From the NCBI RefSeq assembly GCF_000499385.1, contig NW_013654973.1, positions 1 through 43,345 of the forward strand: a stretch of DNA of 43,345 bases. The letters are read 5' to 3'. A program made the position numbers and the translations under genes. Positions 32,106 to 42,875 of the stretch are shown here, one piece after another; position 1 is the first letter of the stretch; each line of letters starts with the position of its first letter. The DNA comes from Eimeria necatrix (Eukaryota; Apicomplexa; Conoidasida; Eucoccidiorida; Eimeriidae). A model generated the notes under the pieces. That model was not told where the DNA came from. It saw only the letters and a program-made list of their open reading frames with translations, and searched no databases.

Positions 32106-32177
32106 AGGTCCTACTGGGATTTGAACCCAGGTCGGCGGATTCAGAGTCCGCAGTGCTAACCACTACACCATAGAACC
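32106..32177 (-). tRNA. tRNA-Gln (anticodon CUG), inverted copy
   Basis: Base-for-base identical to the gene at 31952-32023, on the opposite strand, with 82 nt between their 3' ends. Its own terminator is TTTTT at about 32097-32101. Identity ends at the tRNA ends apart from one or two bases, so the copies are either recent or homogenised. Confidence 0.97.
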
Positions 32178-32743
32178 GTCTGCTGGTGGTCTGTTGCTGC
32201 ATTCGTCGTTTGAAAAGATGGAATTCCAATTGGAATTTATTGATCTGGTATTGTATCCTCTTCAAAGAGTTTAAATAAAATTCTGTTGTATTGAAATGGG
32301 GAAAAGAGAGCTCTGCTGCAGAGCCGCGGAGGCGTCTGCTGGGGTCACCTGGGGCCCACAGCCCAGCAGCAGCAGCAGCTGTCTGCCTATCTCACTGCTG
32401 CAGCAGCAGCTTCCCATTGCTGCATACTAGCAGCATTTGTTCTTCATTGTTACTGCAGGTGATTAAAGGGCATTTGACAAGCTTAAGTGTAATTCAGGTG
32501 TGCGGCCCAGCTCGGTCCAGGCACTCCAGCTTCCTGTGTTTGCTGTTATTTCCTCATTAAGAGCACTAGCGGTGCTCTCTGAGCTCCCTTTTAGTTTCAT
32601 TTCTTCCCCTTTTCTCCCAGCTAGCCACAGATTCGGTGTACGAACAGCTGCATTGAGTCACTTGCTGCCAAACAATTCAAAAAGAACAGATTTGGCTCTG
32701 GAAGCAGCAGCTGCATTCCTCACTCCCCGCCGTGCTGCTGCTC
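32178..32743. other. Region upstream of the Ser/Gln-rich gene
   Basis: Low-repeat DNA. A plus-strand frame at 32291-32560 and pieces around 32640-32740 could be 5' exons of the gene that follows: a good acceptor TTTTCTCCCAG ends near 32619 and the sequence after it is open in two frames. No start is fixed. Confidence 0.35.
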
Positions 32744-33163
32744 ATGGGCTTCGGGCCAAGAGAATCTCCCAACCCCGGCGTGCTGCGGCCAGGGGGTGAC
32801 AGAGCCAGCAGCACAGTGGGGTCTTCGGCTTTATCCCTTGACACCACCAGCTGTCTCGCAGCTTCCTCCCGCAGCAGTAGCAGCAGCAGTAGCAGCAGCA
32901 GTAGCAGCAGCAGGAGCAGCACGAGCAGCAAAAGCTGCAACGTTGCTCTCTCCAGCTCCAGCAGCAGCAGCAGCAGCAACAGCAGGCGCTGCAGCGCTAG
33001 CCTTGCCAGCTCCAGCCGTAGCAGCAACAGCAGGCGCTGCGATGCTAATCTTTCGAGCTCCAGGAGCAGCAGCAACAACAAGCCCTGCAGCACCAATCTA
33101 CCTAAATCCAACAGCAGGAGCAACAGCGGTGAGCACCTTGCAAGAGGGCTCGCTAGCTCCAAA

Positions 33164-33204
<41 letters not shown>

Positions 33205-33369
33205 CCGAAGCAGCAGCAGTCTTTCCAGCTCGAACTCCAGCAGCACCAGCAGCAGCGCCACCAAAAAAACAAGCCTGAGCTGTTCGTCTGTTACAAATCT
33301 GGAAGGCTCTCGTGCAGCCAAGTCGCAAGATGTCTTCGCTCCAAAGATACAGTCGAAAGAGCAGCAGGT

Positions 33370-33403
<34 letters not shown>

Positions 33404-33722
33404 GAACGAGGGTCTAGGACAACAGCAAATAGCACGCAACAGTCCAGCGAGAAATGTGAAGCTGCCCGTGGCTCTCTGGGTCGCAGCAGCAGCTCAGCAT
33501 CTGTGTCTCGCAAATCAACAGCGCTTGCTGCTGCTGCTCCAGCAGCTGCTTTTGCTGCTGCTGCTGCTGCTGCTACTGCTGACACCTTTGGTGCAATTCC
33601 GTGCGCCACCTGGGGCTCCTGGGGCATATCAGCCAGCAGCCAATCTTCTAGAGTTAAAGGCAGCAACGACGCCTCCAAGTCTCAAGGTCAGTTCCCCCCA
33701 AAGCGGCAGCAGCAACAGCACG

Positions 33723-33768
<46 letters not shown>

Positions 33769-33892
33769 CGGAACTGAGTCAGGTAGTGCGGAGCTCACCA
33801 GCACGAGATGCTATGAAATCCCCATTCTGAACTCTTCAGGGCACAGCATATCGGGAGCCGCTTTAAATGCGGCATCCGTGGAACCCTTACGC

Positions 33893-33931
<39 letters not shown>

Positions 33932-34325
33932 TCTGCTGCTGCGTCTGCTGATTCCTTTGCAGCAATTCCTTGTGCCACCTGGAGCGCAGCCAGCCCCGAC
34001 AGCAGCAGATCTTCCAAAGTGCAGTCCAGCCTTCGTTGCACCAATTCAGAGGACACTCCCTTGTCGCGGCAGCTAGCCGCCAGTCAGCGCTGCAGCAAGA
34101 GCAGCAGCAGCAGCAGCAGTAGCAGCAGCAGCCGCAGCAGCTTGCTGCAGGTCTAGTGAGGCGGTTCCTTTCTTCCAGGCGCCTCAGCATTGGCTGCCGC
34201 TACGGCAGCAGCAGCTGCAGCAGCCGCAGCAGCTGCAGCAGCCGCAGCAGCTGCAGCAGCCGCAGCAGCTGCAGCAGCCGCAGCAGCTGCTGCAGCGGCC
34301 GCGCACCGAAGCAGCTAGAGCCTAA
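32744..34325 (+). CDS. Ser/Gln-rich repeat protein, two exons
   Basis: Exon 1, 32744-34150, opens MGFGPRESPNPGVLRPGGD. It has several degenerate Ser-Arg-Cys units (SSNSRRC, about 32970-33060), poly-Ser, poly-Gln (33366-33405, 33707-33768) and poly-Ala. A short motif occurs twice, DTFGAIPCATW at about 33580 and DSFAAIPCATW at about 33950, each following poly-Ala and followed by a Ser-rich stretch. Joining 34150 to 34179 in phase adds 48 residues, mostly (QQLQQP)n from an 18-bp tandem repeat, ending TEAARA. That intron would be only 28 nt; without it the protein ends at 34156. The antisense Leu-rich frame 32677-33678 is also open. I prefer plus because its tracts read Ser/Gln/Ala like the other genes. 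Function unknown. Confidence 0.5.
34200..34300 (+). repeat. 18-bp CAGCAGCTGCAGCAGCCG tandem repeat
   Basis: About five units, a multiple of three, which keeps the reading frame and codes QQLQQP in the second exon of the Ser/Gln-rich gene. Confidence 0.8.
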
Positions 34326-35150
34326 GCCGGCAGGGCCCGAGACAGGCGCAGCCTGCGTGCTGCAGGGCCCCACAGTGCTTGCTTTAGTTTGCTGCTTGGG
34401 GCACCTGCTGCAGCAGCAGCAAATCTTTCAAAGCAGCCCCTCTTGGCAGCTCTGACTCACATTATAAGACCCCCCTTTGGCTGCTACGGGGTAGAAAAGG
34501 GGCTTTTGTTGAGCTACAAGGAGCAGCAGCAACTGCTGCTGCTGCTGCTGCTGCTGCCTCCTCTCAATGCAGCAGACGCACAGCCACAGGCAGCAATGCG
34601 CAGCTGCAGCAGGGCCCTACAAAACCCATTAAACAAATAAAACAACCCTAGGCGAAACTCAAAGTTCTGCAGCTGCTGCTGCTGCTGCATGCACGCAGCC
34701 CCACTAGCCGGCCCGCATGCAGCAGCAGCGCAGCAAGCGCTGCGGAGCTGCCACTGATTTGCTGCACTGGAGGCGGCCTGCTGGAGTGTCTAGACACCTG
34801 GCACTGCGCATGCCGCGCATGCATCTCCGCAAGTGTGCAGATCTTTCGGTTTGAAGCGGAGTCTGAGTTCAAGAAGAGCCGCAGCGCCTTGCGGGGCAGC
34901 TAGAGGCCTAAAGGAGCGTTCTGGAGGGGCTGTTTCCTAACTAAGGAGCCCCTGGCTCTGAGGTGTACGTACACCTGGACACTAAGCGCATGCACGGCGC
35001 TCGGCCGCCAACTCTGCACCCTTTTCGGCCTACAAACGCGGCAAAACCAGCAGCGCGCTGCTGCCGTTTGTCTATGCTAAGGATATGCTAGCAGCTGGCG
35101 AAGCCAGGGGTTTCTGGGGCCCCCCGGGGGCCCCCTGGGGCCCCCGGGGC
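34326..35150. other. Intergenic region upstream and downstream of two genes
   Basis: A plus-strand open frame (34389-34640, non-ATG start, reading AALTHIIRPPFGCYGVEKG) looks partly protein-like and could be a stray exon. A perfect 16-bp palindrome AGGTGTACGTACACCT lies at 34961-34976. GGGGCCCC units at 35117-35152 abut the TCTP stop codon. Confidence 0.35.
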
Positions 35151-36167
35151 TTAGTACTTCTCTTCCTTGAGCCCGTCTTTCAAATATATGAATCGGGGGG
35201 CCGTTTCCTCGTCTTTGTAGTACGCGTAGACCAGAGAGGCCTCGAAGTCGTTGCTCTCGGACATAAAGAATTGGAAATCGTCGAAACTGCCGAGGATTTT
35301 CTTCACGAGAGCTGCGGACTCAGTCTTGAAAGCCTCGACGCGAGAGGGGTTGTGCTCCTGCAGGTAGTCCATGACGCGTTTCAAATAGCCTTTGATGTAA
35401 GTCGTGAAGTCCTTTTTTGTCAAAGAAGTTTCGCTCAAGTGAAAGGCATTTATTATATCTATAACTGTTTCCGCAGCATCTTCGACTCCGCCCTCGCCTT
35501 CCTCGCTGCAGCGCACGAAAGCAGAAAACTTGAACTGCAGCAGCTGCGCGTGCAAAGTGCAGTTTGGATCTGGAAATTTCACTATCTGTTCACAGAGCTT
35601 CAACTAATTTATTAATTTTGAATTAAATAATTCTAATTCATTCAAGATCGCCCACCTGTTGTCCGCAATGCCGAAGTCCTCCGCTGCCTTCGTGACGCGG
35701 GTTCCCTTCACCTCAAAGGCGACTGCACACAGCCAACGCAAGGCGCAGCGGCTCCATGCAGGAAAATATGGAGGACCATTTACAGCACTTCACCCCTCAG
35801 CTTCCCCAGACACCTCCCAAACAAGGACAGACATCACAAAAGAATTATAAATATTGAAAAAAATAACTATAGAGTGCGACGCGCCGCGTGCTGGGGCCTC
35901 TCGTTTGACGGCTGGCCTGGGGCTGCCTGGGGTATCTTCTGCGTTCTGTCTGCCCGTTGCCGGTCCCCAGCACTCCCTCTTTCAGATCTGTACCCACTTT
36001 ATATGCAACATAAACATGAATTTCACCTAAATCTTCAGCGGGAAAGAAAAAAAACTGGAAATTGAGCACGTACCGTCCTTGAACGCGTCATCACCGAACG
36101 GCACCAGATGAGGGTAGGAATCCGAGCAGAGCTCGTCGCCAGAGAAGACGCATTTATAAACCTTCAT
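35151..36167 (-). CDS. TCTP: Translationally controlled tumor protein homolog (TCTP), three exons
   Basis: Small, abundant cytosolic protein of the TCTP/Mss4-like fold; binds calcium and is linked to growth control in other eukaryotes. Exons, in transcript order: 36167-36074, 35722-35656, 35505-35151; 516 nt, 171 residues plus stop, the usual family length. Start MKVYKCVFSGDELCSDSY; middle VAFEVKGTRVTKAAEDFGIADN; then SEEGEGGVEDAAETVIDIIN; end PRFIYLKDGLKEEKY, a typical TCTP C-terminus. The second family signature reads FFMSES where MGE is more common. Both junctions are in phase. The longer frame starting MKLCEQIVKF (35603) reads into intron 2 and is not used. Divergent from the seryl-tRNA synthetase 858 bp away. 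No homopolymer tract, unlike most neighbours. Confidence 0.96.
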
Positions 36168-37025
36168 CTTCGTCTAATATGGCGAAGCAAAATTATTGAA
36201 TGCAAAGAATAACAGAAAAAATACTGGCGCAGGGGACCGCTGTGATCGATAGCGCTGTGGGGGGGGCTGCAGCAGTGTTGTCGCAATGCCAATTCAAACA
36301 ACACCAGCCCCGTGTGCCGTAAGAGTTCGCTTGTCAGATTTTCGCGCACTGTTTCATAATTTAAAGAAGTGTAATTTGATAATTCATATTTTAAATTGAA
36401 AGTGGCTCACTAGTCGCTTTAGAGCGGGAGATTCCAGCGTTTCGGGAACCCACTCCCGCCTGATCTGAAACGGCGACGAAGTGAACGGGGCCCGTCTGCA
36501 GCTCCTTGCAGCCAGGTGCGCTATTGCGTCTTTTCCTTTCACTAACTTGTTGCATTTTTCCGCGGTTACATTTGAACTGCTTTCCAATACTTTGTGTCTG
36601 GCTAGGCTTGGGTGTTTCAGCTGTTTGCCTGTGGGGTGCTGCTGCAGCCACCCCCCGCTGGAACGCTGTGCATGCGTGTACCCAGCATGAACACAACTGC
36701 ATGTTCTGCTCCTTGTTTGCTGTGAAGCAATAAGCTGTTCTTTTTTCTTGTCTTATTACCGTAAGTCTTCGCGGGAACGCCCGAAGGCGCGGGCGGGAAC
36801 TGTGGACTGCGTCACTCCCAGTGGTCCGGGTCCCGCCAGTTTTACACCGCCAGTTCGCCAGCTGCAGCGCCTCAGTTTCTGCGTTTCTGGGCCCAGCACG
36901 ACTTCATTTTTAGCGGAGAACAAATTTGAAAGCCGTCTGAGTGGGGGCTGCGCAGCAGCGGCGCCGCTGCGGGCAACTTGAACTGGAGGCTGGCGCTGCG
37001 GCTGCGGGCTGTGTGTGCGCAGGCG
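36168..37025. promoter_or_regulatory. Shared region between divergent TCTP and seryl-tRNA synthetase
   Basis: 858 bp between the two start codons, without triplet tracts or a supported gene, so it should contain both promoters. No TATA box or initiator can be assigned with confidence. An open frame runs from 36978 into the synthetase frame but lacks an ATG before 37026. Confidence 0.4.
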
Positions 37026-37738
37026 ATGACGATCGACATAAATCTCCTGCGGGAGGAGAAGGGCGGCTGCCCTGCGAAGGTGGCGGAGAGCGAAAGACGG
37101 CGAGGGAGGGACCCTTCGCGGGTGGATCAGCTGGTGGCAGCGGACAAGCGGTGGCGCGAGGCGACGTTCGCGCTGGAGCAGGGCCGCAAGGACTTGAACG
37201 CGGTGAACAAGGAGATCGGGCAGCGCAAAAAGGCGAACTCGAAGGACTCTTGCGAAGAACTGGTGGCGAAGACTGCGGAAATAAAGGGAAAGCTGCAGTC
37301 GCTGGAGGCGGAGGCGGCGGCCGCCGCGCAGACCCGAGACCGGCTGCTGCGGGGAATCGGCAACCTCGTGCACGACTCCGTCCCCGTGAGCAGCGACGAA
37401 GCAGAAAACAAAGTTGTGAGGACTTGGGGGACTCCAAATAAAGTGAAGATCGACGGAAGTCCCGGGCGCATGCACCACCACGAGGTGCTCGCGCGGCTGC
37501 AGGGCGCGGACTTCAAGAAGGGAGTCGAAGTCGCTGGCCACAGGGGCTACTACCTCAAGGGGCCCGCAGTAATGTTGAATTATGCTTTAATTCAATACGG
37601 GCTGAGTTTTTTGGCGAAGAAGGGCTACCTGCCGGTGCAGCCGCCGTACTTCATCCGGAAGCCGGTGATGGCCGCGGCTGCGGAGCTGAAGGACTTCGAG
37701 GAAACGCTCTACCGCATCCCCCACGACGCCAGCAGCGC

Positions 37739-37790
<52 letters not shown>

Positions 37791-38250
37791 GCGGAGCGGG
37801 ACGACATGTTCCTGATAGCGACGAGCGAGCAGCCGCTGTGCGCGCTGCACTGGCGCGAGCGGCTGGAGGAGAAGCTGCTGCCGCTGCGCTACGCAGGCAG
37901 CAGCACTTGCTTTCGCAAGGAGGCGGGGGCCCACGGCAAGGACTGCTGGGGGCTCTTCCGCGTGCACCAGTTCGAGAAGGTGGAGCAGTTCTGCGTGGCG
38001 GCTCCGTCTCAGTCTTGGGAGTTGCACGAGGAGATGTTGGCCACGGCTGAGGAGTTCTACCAGAGTCTCGAGCTGCCTTACAGAGTAGTGGCTGTCGTTT
38101 CGGGGGCTCTTAATGACGCGGCGGCCAAAAAGTATGACTTGGAGGGCTGGTTTCCCGGGGCTACGGGGCGTACCGGGAGTTGGTGAGTTGCAGCAACTGC
38201 ACGGACTACCAGGCGCGGGAGTTCGAGATCAGGCTCGGCCACAAGAAGGA

Positions 38251-38295
<45 letters not shown>

Positions 38296-38482
38296 GGCCA
38301 AGCCTTTCGTGCATCTTCTCAACGCCACTCTCGTCGCCACTCAGAGGTGCTTGTGCTGCATTCTCGAAAACTACCAAACGCCCACCGGCCTCCGAGTCCC
38401 CAGGGCCCTCGTGCCTTACATGGGCGGCCAGGAGTTCCTGCACTACACAGCGGAAGCCGAAGACAGCAAGCGGGAGGCCTAG
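37026..38482 (+). CDS. SerRS: Seryl-tRNA synthetase, cytosolic, with an apparent frameshift
   Basis: Class II enzyme charging tRNA-Ser. Start [19 protein letters not shown]; the coiled-coil tRNA-binding arm follows (about residues 25-115). Motif 2 reads [20 protein letters not shown], and the motif 3 region [20 protein letters not shown]. Sixteen Gln codons (37740-37787) interrupt the catalytic domain before [12 protein letters not shown], and thirteen Ala codons (38255-38293) interrupt it before FVHLLNATL. The frame breaks after WFPG (residue 378): bases 38160-38161 leave the reading frame, and [17 protein letters not shown] resumes one frame over. One more G in the CCCGGGG run at 38154-38160 would keep the frame, so a base-calling error or rare indel is more likely than a pseudogene, since both sides are intact. 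Total 1,457 nt, one short of 486 codons. Confidence 0.93.
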
Positions 38483-38489
38483 TGCCTCC

Positions 38490-38531
<42 letters not shown>

Positions 38532-38755
38532 AGCTGCTGCAGCTGCTTACGTTCGTCGCCTCCGGGCCTGGTTTCAAACTGCCGCTTTCAACTGCCACTG
38601 AACGCTGGGTAGATTCTGCAGCTTTGGACATGTTTGGAGAAGCAGATCTGCATGCGCATGCACTCCTTAAGCACTCGAATCTGCACAGACACTACTGCAT
38701 TCAACATTCCCTTCAAGACACCAACTTCCTGCACTCCTCGTAGCCAAAAAGGGCT
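38483..38755. other. 3' region of seryl-tRNA synthetase
   Basis: A (CTG)n run at 38491-38530 just after the synthetase stop, then non-repetitive DNA between two convergent genes. No ORF with support. Confidence 0.4.
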
Positions 38756-39201
38756 TTATGCCGAAGTTCTCGGCAGCAGAGTTGTTGAGAGTTTTAAAGA
38801 CAGTGGCGAGGACTCTTTAGAAAGTTCTGGGCTGCTGCCATCAGCTTCCTCTTGTGCAATTTCCTCGCTTTGCTCATCGAAATCCTGCTGATCAGTAAAC
38901 AGATCAATTTTCCGAGGAAGCTGCAACAAAACCGGAGAACTTTATTAATTATTTGTCTTTATTTTAAAGTGGCTGCAGCAAATCGTTGTTGCCTTACAAT
39001 TAATATGAACGTTCTGTACAGATCAGTGGAAACAGACTTGCATATGCCGGTTAGGCATTGAGTGCTTGAGTGTGGATGCCACAAATGTAAATATAAATGC
39101 AGACATTTATTTGTAAACGTTCAGTCTGTAAAGCCAAATACCTTAAAACGTGCTACAGACAATAACCAGAAGCAGCAGAGGCAGCAGCAGCCGCGCTTTC
39201 C
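38756..39201 (-). CDS. Possible last two exons of a small gene
   Basis: Minus-strand frame from the acceptor GGTTTTGTTGCAG (at 38921) to TAA at 38756-38758: 54 residues, LPRKIDLFTDQQDFDEQSEE at the start, then acidic and Ser-rich, without any triplet tract. An upstream 60-nt exon 39201-39142 (acceptor CTGCAG, donor AAG-GTATTT) joins in phase 0 and codes a Cys-rich hydrophobic stretch ending FWLLSVARFK, so the pair would read as a membrane segment followed by an acidic tail. The 5' part is not found. It lies between the convergent synthetase and the WD-like gene, whose frame ends at its own stop 39478, so I treat it as separate. Unrecognised. Confidence 0.42.
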
Positions 39202-39477
39202 CTGCAGCGTTCGGGGCCCCCTGTTTGTTTGAAATAAGCTTGAAAATTTGACCCCGCCAGGCAAAGAGATGCCTTTGGGGGCCCCCGAGGGCCCCCCAGG
39301 GGGCCCTTGGAGGCTTTGGAGGCCCCTAGAGCAGCAGCAGCAGCAGCTGGCCCCGTTTTGCAAATGACTTGAAGACCCGGCGGTTCAAAAGGCCCGCCGA
39401 GCAGCCAAGTGAGTGCAGCAAAAAGGAAAAGAACTTTCTGACATAAACGGCAGAGTCTTGATTAATAAATGAACTAA

Positions 39478-39711
39478 TCAAAGAAACGCCAGGGGGCACA
39501 GCGGGGAGGCGTCGGGGTGTGCAAAGTCAAGAATCACTAAAGTTCCTTTAGAGTCTATCTGCGCCACTTTCCAGTCTATGAGGGCCCAGGCATTTGCCTT
39601 TTCCCGCAGCCAAACCACACTGGACAGCGGCTTCAGCTCCTGAGTAACCACGGACGAAGGCCACCACGGATAAGGACCCGCGCTGCTGCTGCTGCTGCTG
39701 CTGCTGTTATT

Positions 39712-39742
<31 letters not shown>

Positions 39743-39843
39743 GTGGGAGTGGTAGCACTGCTGCTGGCTCTGCCCGCATCGCCAGTCCTAGGACAGGCGG
39801 TTCGTCCGCTGTCCTCACTGCTGCTGCTGCTGCCACTGCCAAA

Positions 39844-39895
<52 letters not shown>

Positions 39896-40333
39896 TCGCC
39901 TCGAGGCGCACCAGCTTCGGCGCTTGAAGGCTGGCTGGCTGCTAGTTGCTGTTTCTTTTGCCTTTCAGAAGCCGCTGCTGCTGCTGCTGCTGCTATTGCT
40001 GCTGCTTCTGCTGCAGCGTACCTCCTCCTCCTTTGTTTTTCTATCCAGCGCAGCACGACTTTCCTGTACGCCTTGACAGCTTCTCTCTTCCTTGCTTCTT
40101 CTGCTGCTCGTTGCTGCTGCTGCAGCCGCCACTCTGCTGCTGCTGGCTCGTAAAAGGCCTGAATTGGCAAGTCGGCTTCATCTATTGCTGCTGCGCGGCT
40201 GCTGCAGTCCGGCCAGCAGCAGCCGCGGGCCTTTCTGCGGGCCATTGCTGCCTCATTGTAGAGTTCAACAGCAGCAGCAGCAGTTGCAGCTTCATCGATC
40301 TCATCCTGCAGCGGCCGGCTCGAGCCCGCGTCC

Positions 40334-40365
<32 letters not shown>

Positions 40366-40655
40366 TGCTGCTGCTGCTGCTGCTTCTTCCCGCTTCAGCC
40401 TGTCCAAGTCAAACACCAACCAGTCCGAAAGACTCCGCTTAAAAGGGTTGTAGCGGGGAACTCTTGGGGGAAAGCCCCCGGGGCCCCAGGGGCCCTCGGG
40501 GGCCCCACTGGGGCCCCCCTCGTCTTCTCCACATAAGACAGAAATGAGGCCCCTGGCGCTGAACTCTGCGAAGAAGGCGCTGTTGGGAAGTGTGTAGGCC
40601 CCAGACACTTCCAGCGTGCGCACGCCCCACTTGCTGCTGCTGCTGCTGCTGCTGC

Positions 40656-40694
<39 letters not shown>

Positions 40695-41039
40695 AGCTGG
40701 GGAGAGCAGAACTGCTGCTCTCGGCTCTCTCCAAGGGGCTTCCCCGGTCGGTGCTGCTTCTGCCACTGCTGCTGCTGCTGCTGCTGCTGCTGCCACCAGA
40801 GGCGCTGGTAGGCTCACTGACACCCGAAATGCCACGTAGTAGCGAATTCGTACCATCGAGGCAACAGCTGCTGCTGCTGCTGCTGCTGTCTTCATTGTTG
40901 CTGCTGCTGCTTCTGTTCCCGCTGCTGCTTCCGCCGCCAGCCCCTTCTTCTGTCTCGACAGAGCTGCGTCTGCTGGATTCAGCTTCCGTAGTGAGCGACT
41001 GCACAGTTGACAGGCCTGCTGCGTGGCCGCTGCTGCTGC

Positions 41040-41072
<33 letters not shown>

Positions 41073-41163
41073 GTTTGGTCTCCTGGTGCTCGCCGAGCAG
41101 CAGGAACGCGTCGTCTGCTGCACTGACAGAGCTGGTGCTGCTCTCTCTACTGGAGTCAGCTGC

Positions 41164-41196
<33 letters not shown>

Positions 41197-41620
41197 GCCG
41201 CTTGAAGCTACCGCGGGGTTTGTTCTTGCAGCTGGGCCAGATGCAGCAGCAGCTGCTGCAGCAGTTGGTGGGACAGCAGCGACTGTTCCCGCCGCTGGCC
41301 CTGCTGGCTCAAAAAAAGCGGCAGCAGCAGCAGCAGCAGCTGTTGCTACTGCTGCTGCAGCAGCAAACATGCCAGACATCGGGAAAGCAGCACTTGCGTT
41401 GGCCGCTTGCAGCGCACCAGAAGTAGCAGCAGCTGCTGCCGCTTGTGGAGCAGCAGCAGCTGCTGCCGCAGCGACAGCAGCAGCAGAATCGCCGGCAGCA
41501 GGCGCTGGAGAGGCAGAGCTGGTGGGTCTCGAGGCCCTTTTGCTGCGCGGCGGCGAAAGTGCTGCAGCATCAAAAGTATCTTCAGCAGCAGCAGCAGCAG
41601 CTGGGCCTGCAGCACGAACC

Positions 41621-41657
<37 letters not shown>

Positions 41658-41788
41658 CAGCGCGTCTCTCGCGCAGGACAAAAGCCACTTTGCGCATGAA
41701 GCTGCAGGGCTCTGAGTATTTGCTGCTGCGCTGCCAGGAAGACAGCATTTGCTGCCAAAGGGCGTGGGGGTCATTGGAGCATTGTTCG

Positions 41789-41827
<39 letters not shown>

Positions 41828-42841
41828 GGCGTCCTGTGGCGCTTCGCGCGCATGGAGGAGATGGAGGGCGCGTGCAGCGCCCACAGCAGCAGCAGCTGCT
41901 GCTGCTGCTGCTGCTGCGGCAGCTGCTGCGTGGGGCGGCAGAGTGTCAGCAGCCCGTGAGAAGAAAGAGAAATGCGGTATATCCAGTAAGAGTCCATGGA
42001 AGGTATGATGGCTATACACCCGACTGCAGCAGCATCTGCTGCTGCATCTTCTGCTTCTTCTGCCACGGAGGAGGCCCTGCTGCTGAGTTGCAATTCGCCC
42101 CAGGACCCGCCCTGGTGCTGCTGCTGCTGCTGCTGCTGCAGCCTGCGCAGCTGCTGCTGCTGCTGCTGCATCTCCAGCTCCTGCAGCCGCTGCTGCCACG
42201 CCGCGGCGACCTCCGGGTCGTTTTCCGCGGCCCTTGCTGCAGCAGCAGCAGCTGCTGCTGCTGCTGTTTCCTTGGGGGGGAAAGCAGCAGAGTGCCACAC
42301 CCTTACTGTGCCACCAGCATCCAAAGAAGCTATAAAGTACTCATGCATATCTCTCCAATCTGTTTGCTGCCGGACCCGCAGCAGGGGCCGTTCGTGGCCG
42401 CGGAGAGTGTACAGCAGGCGGCTGCAGGCGTGGGCGCCGCCCCCCGCTGCAGCAGCAGCAGCAGCAGCAGGCGTGACAGCAGCAGCAGGCGCCACAGCAG
42501 CAGCAGCCCACACCAGCAGCAGACGACTCTTGCCCGCGTGCCAAGTCACTATGTGCCGGCAGCGCAGCCTGCAGCACTGAATGCTGCAGCGCATTTCGGT
42601 GTCGCTGCAGCGGCGTGAAGCAAACAGCCCCACAGTGTTGCTGCTGCAGCTGCTGCTGCAGCAGTGGCCGCTGCTGCTGCTGGCGTTGCTGCAGCTGCTG
42701 CTGCTCCACCCGTCCCAGCAGCCGCGGGCCTTGCAGGACTCCGCGTTTCTCTCTGCGCCGTTCATGTGGCAGAAGCAGCCGCAGGAGCCGCTCTGCAGGG
42801 CCCCAGGGATGCTGGCTTGCTGCTGCTGCTGCTGCTGCTGC

Positions 42842-42875
<34 letters not shown>

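Noticed and set aside
32677..33678. Minus-strand Leu-rich ORF opposite the Ser/Gln-rich gene
   Set aside because: Its tracts read Leu, unlike all confirmed exons here, and the plus-strand frame has matching duplicated motifs. Not fully excluded.
35151..35603. TCTP frame starting MKLCEQIVKF
   Set aside because: The first 32 codons are intron; the acceptor at 35506 gives IADN-SEEGEGG and the normal 171-residue length.
37026..38482. Seryl-tRNA synthetase as a pseudogene
   Set aside because: Only one frame break in an otherwise intact enzyme with all motifs, located in a G run.
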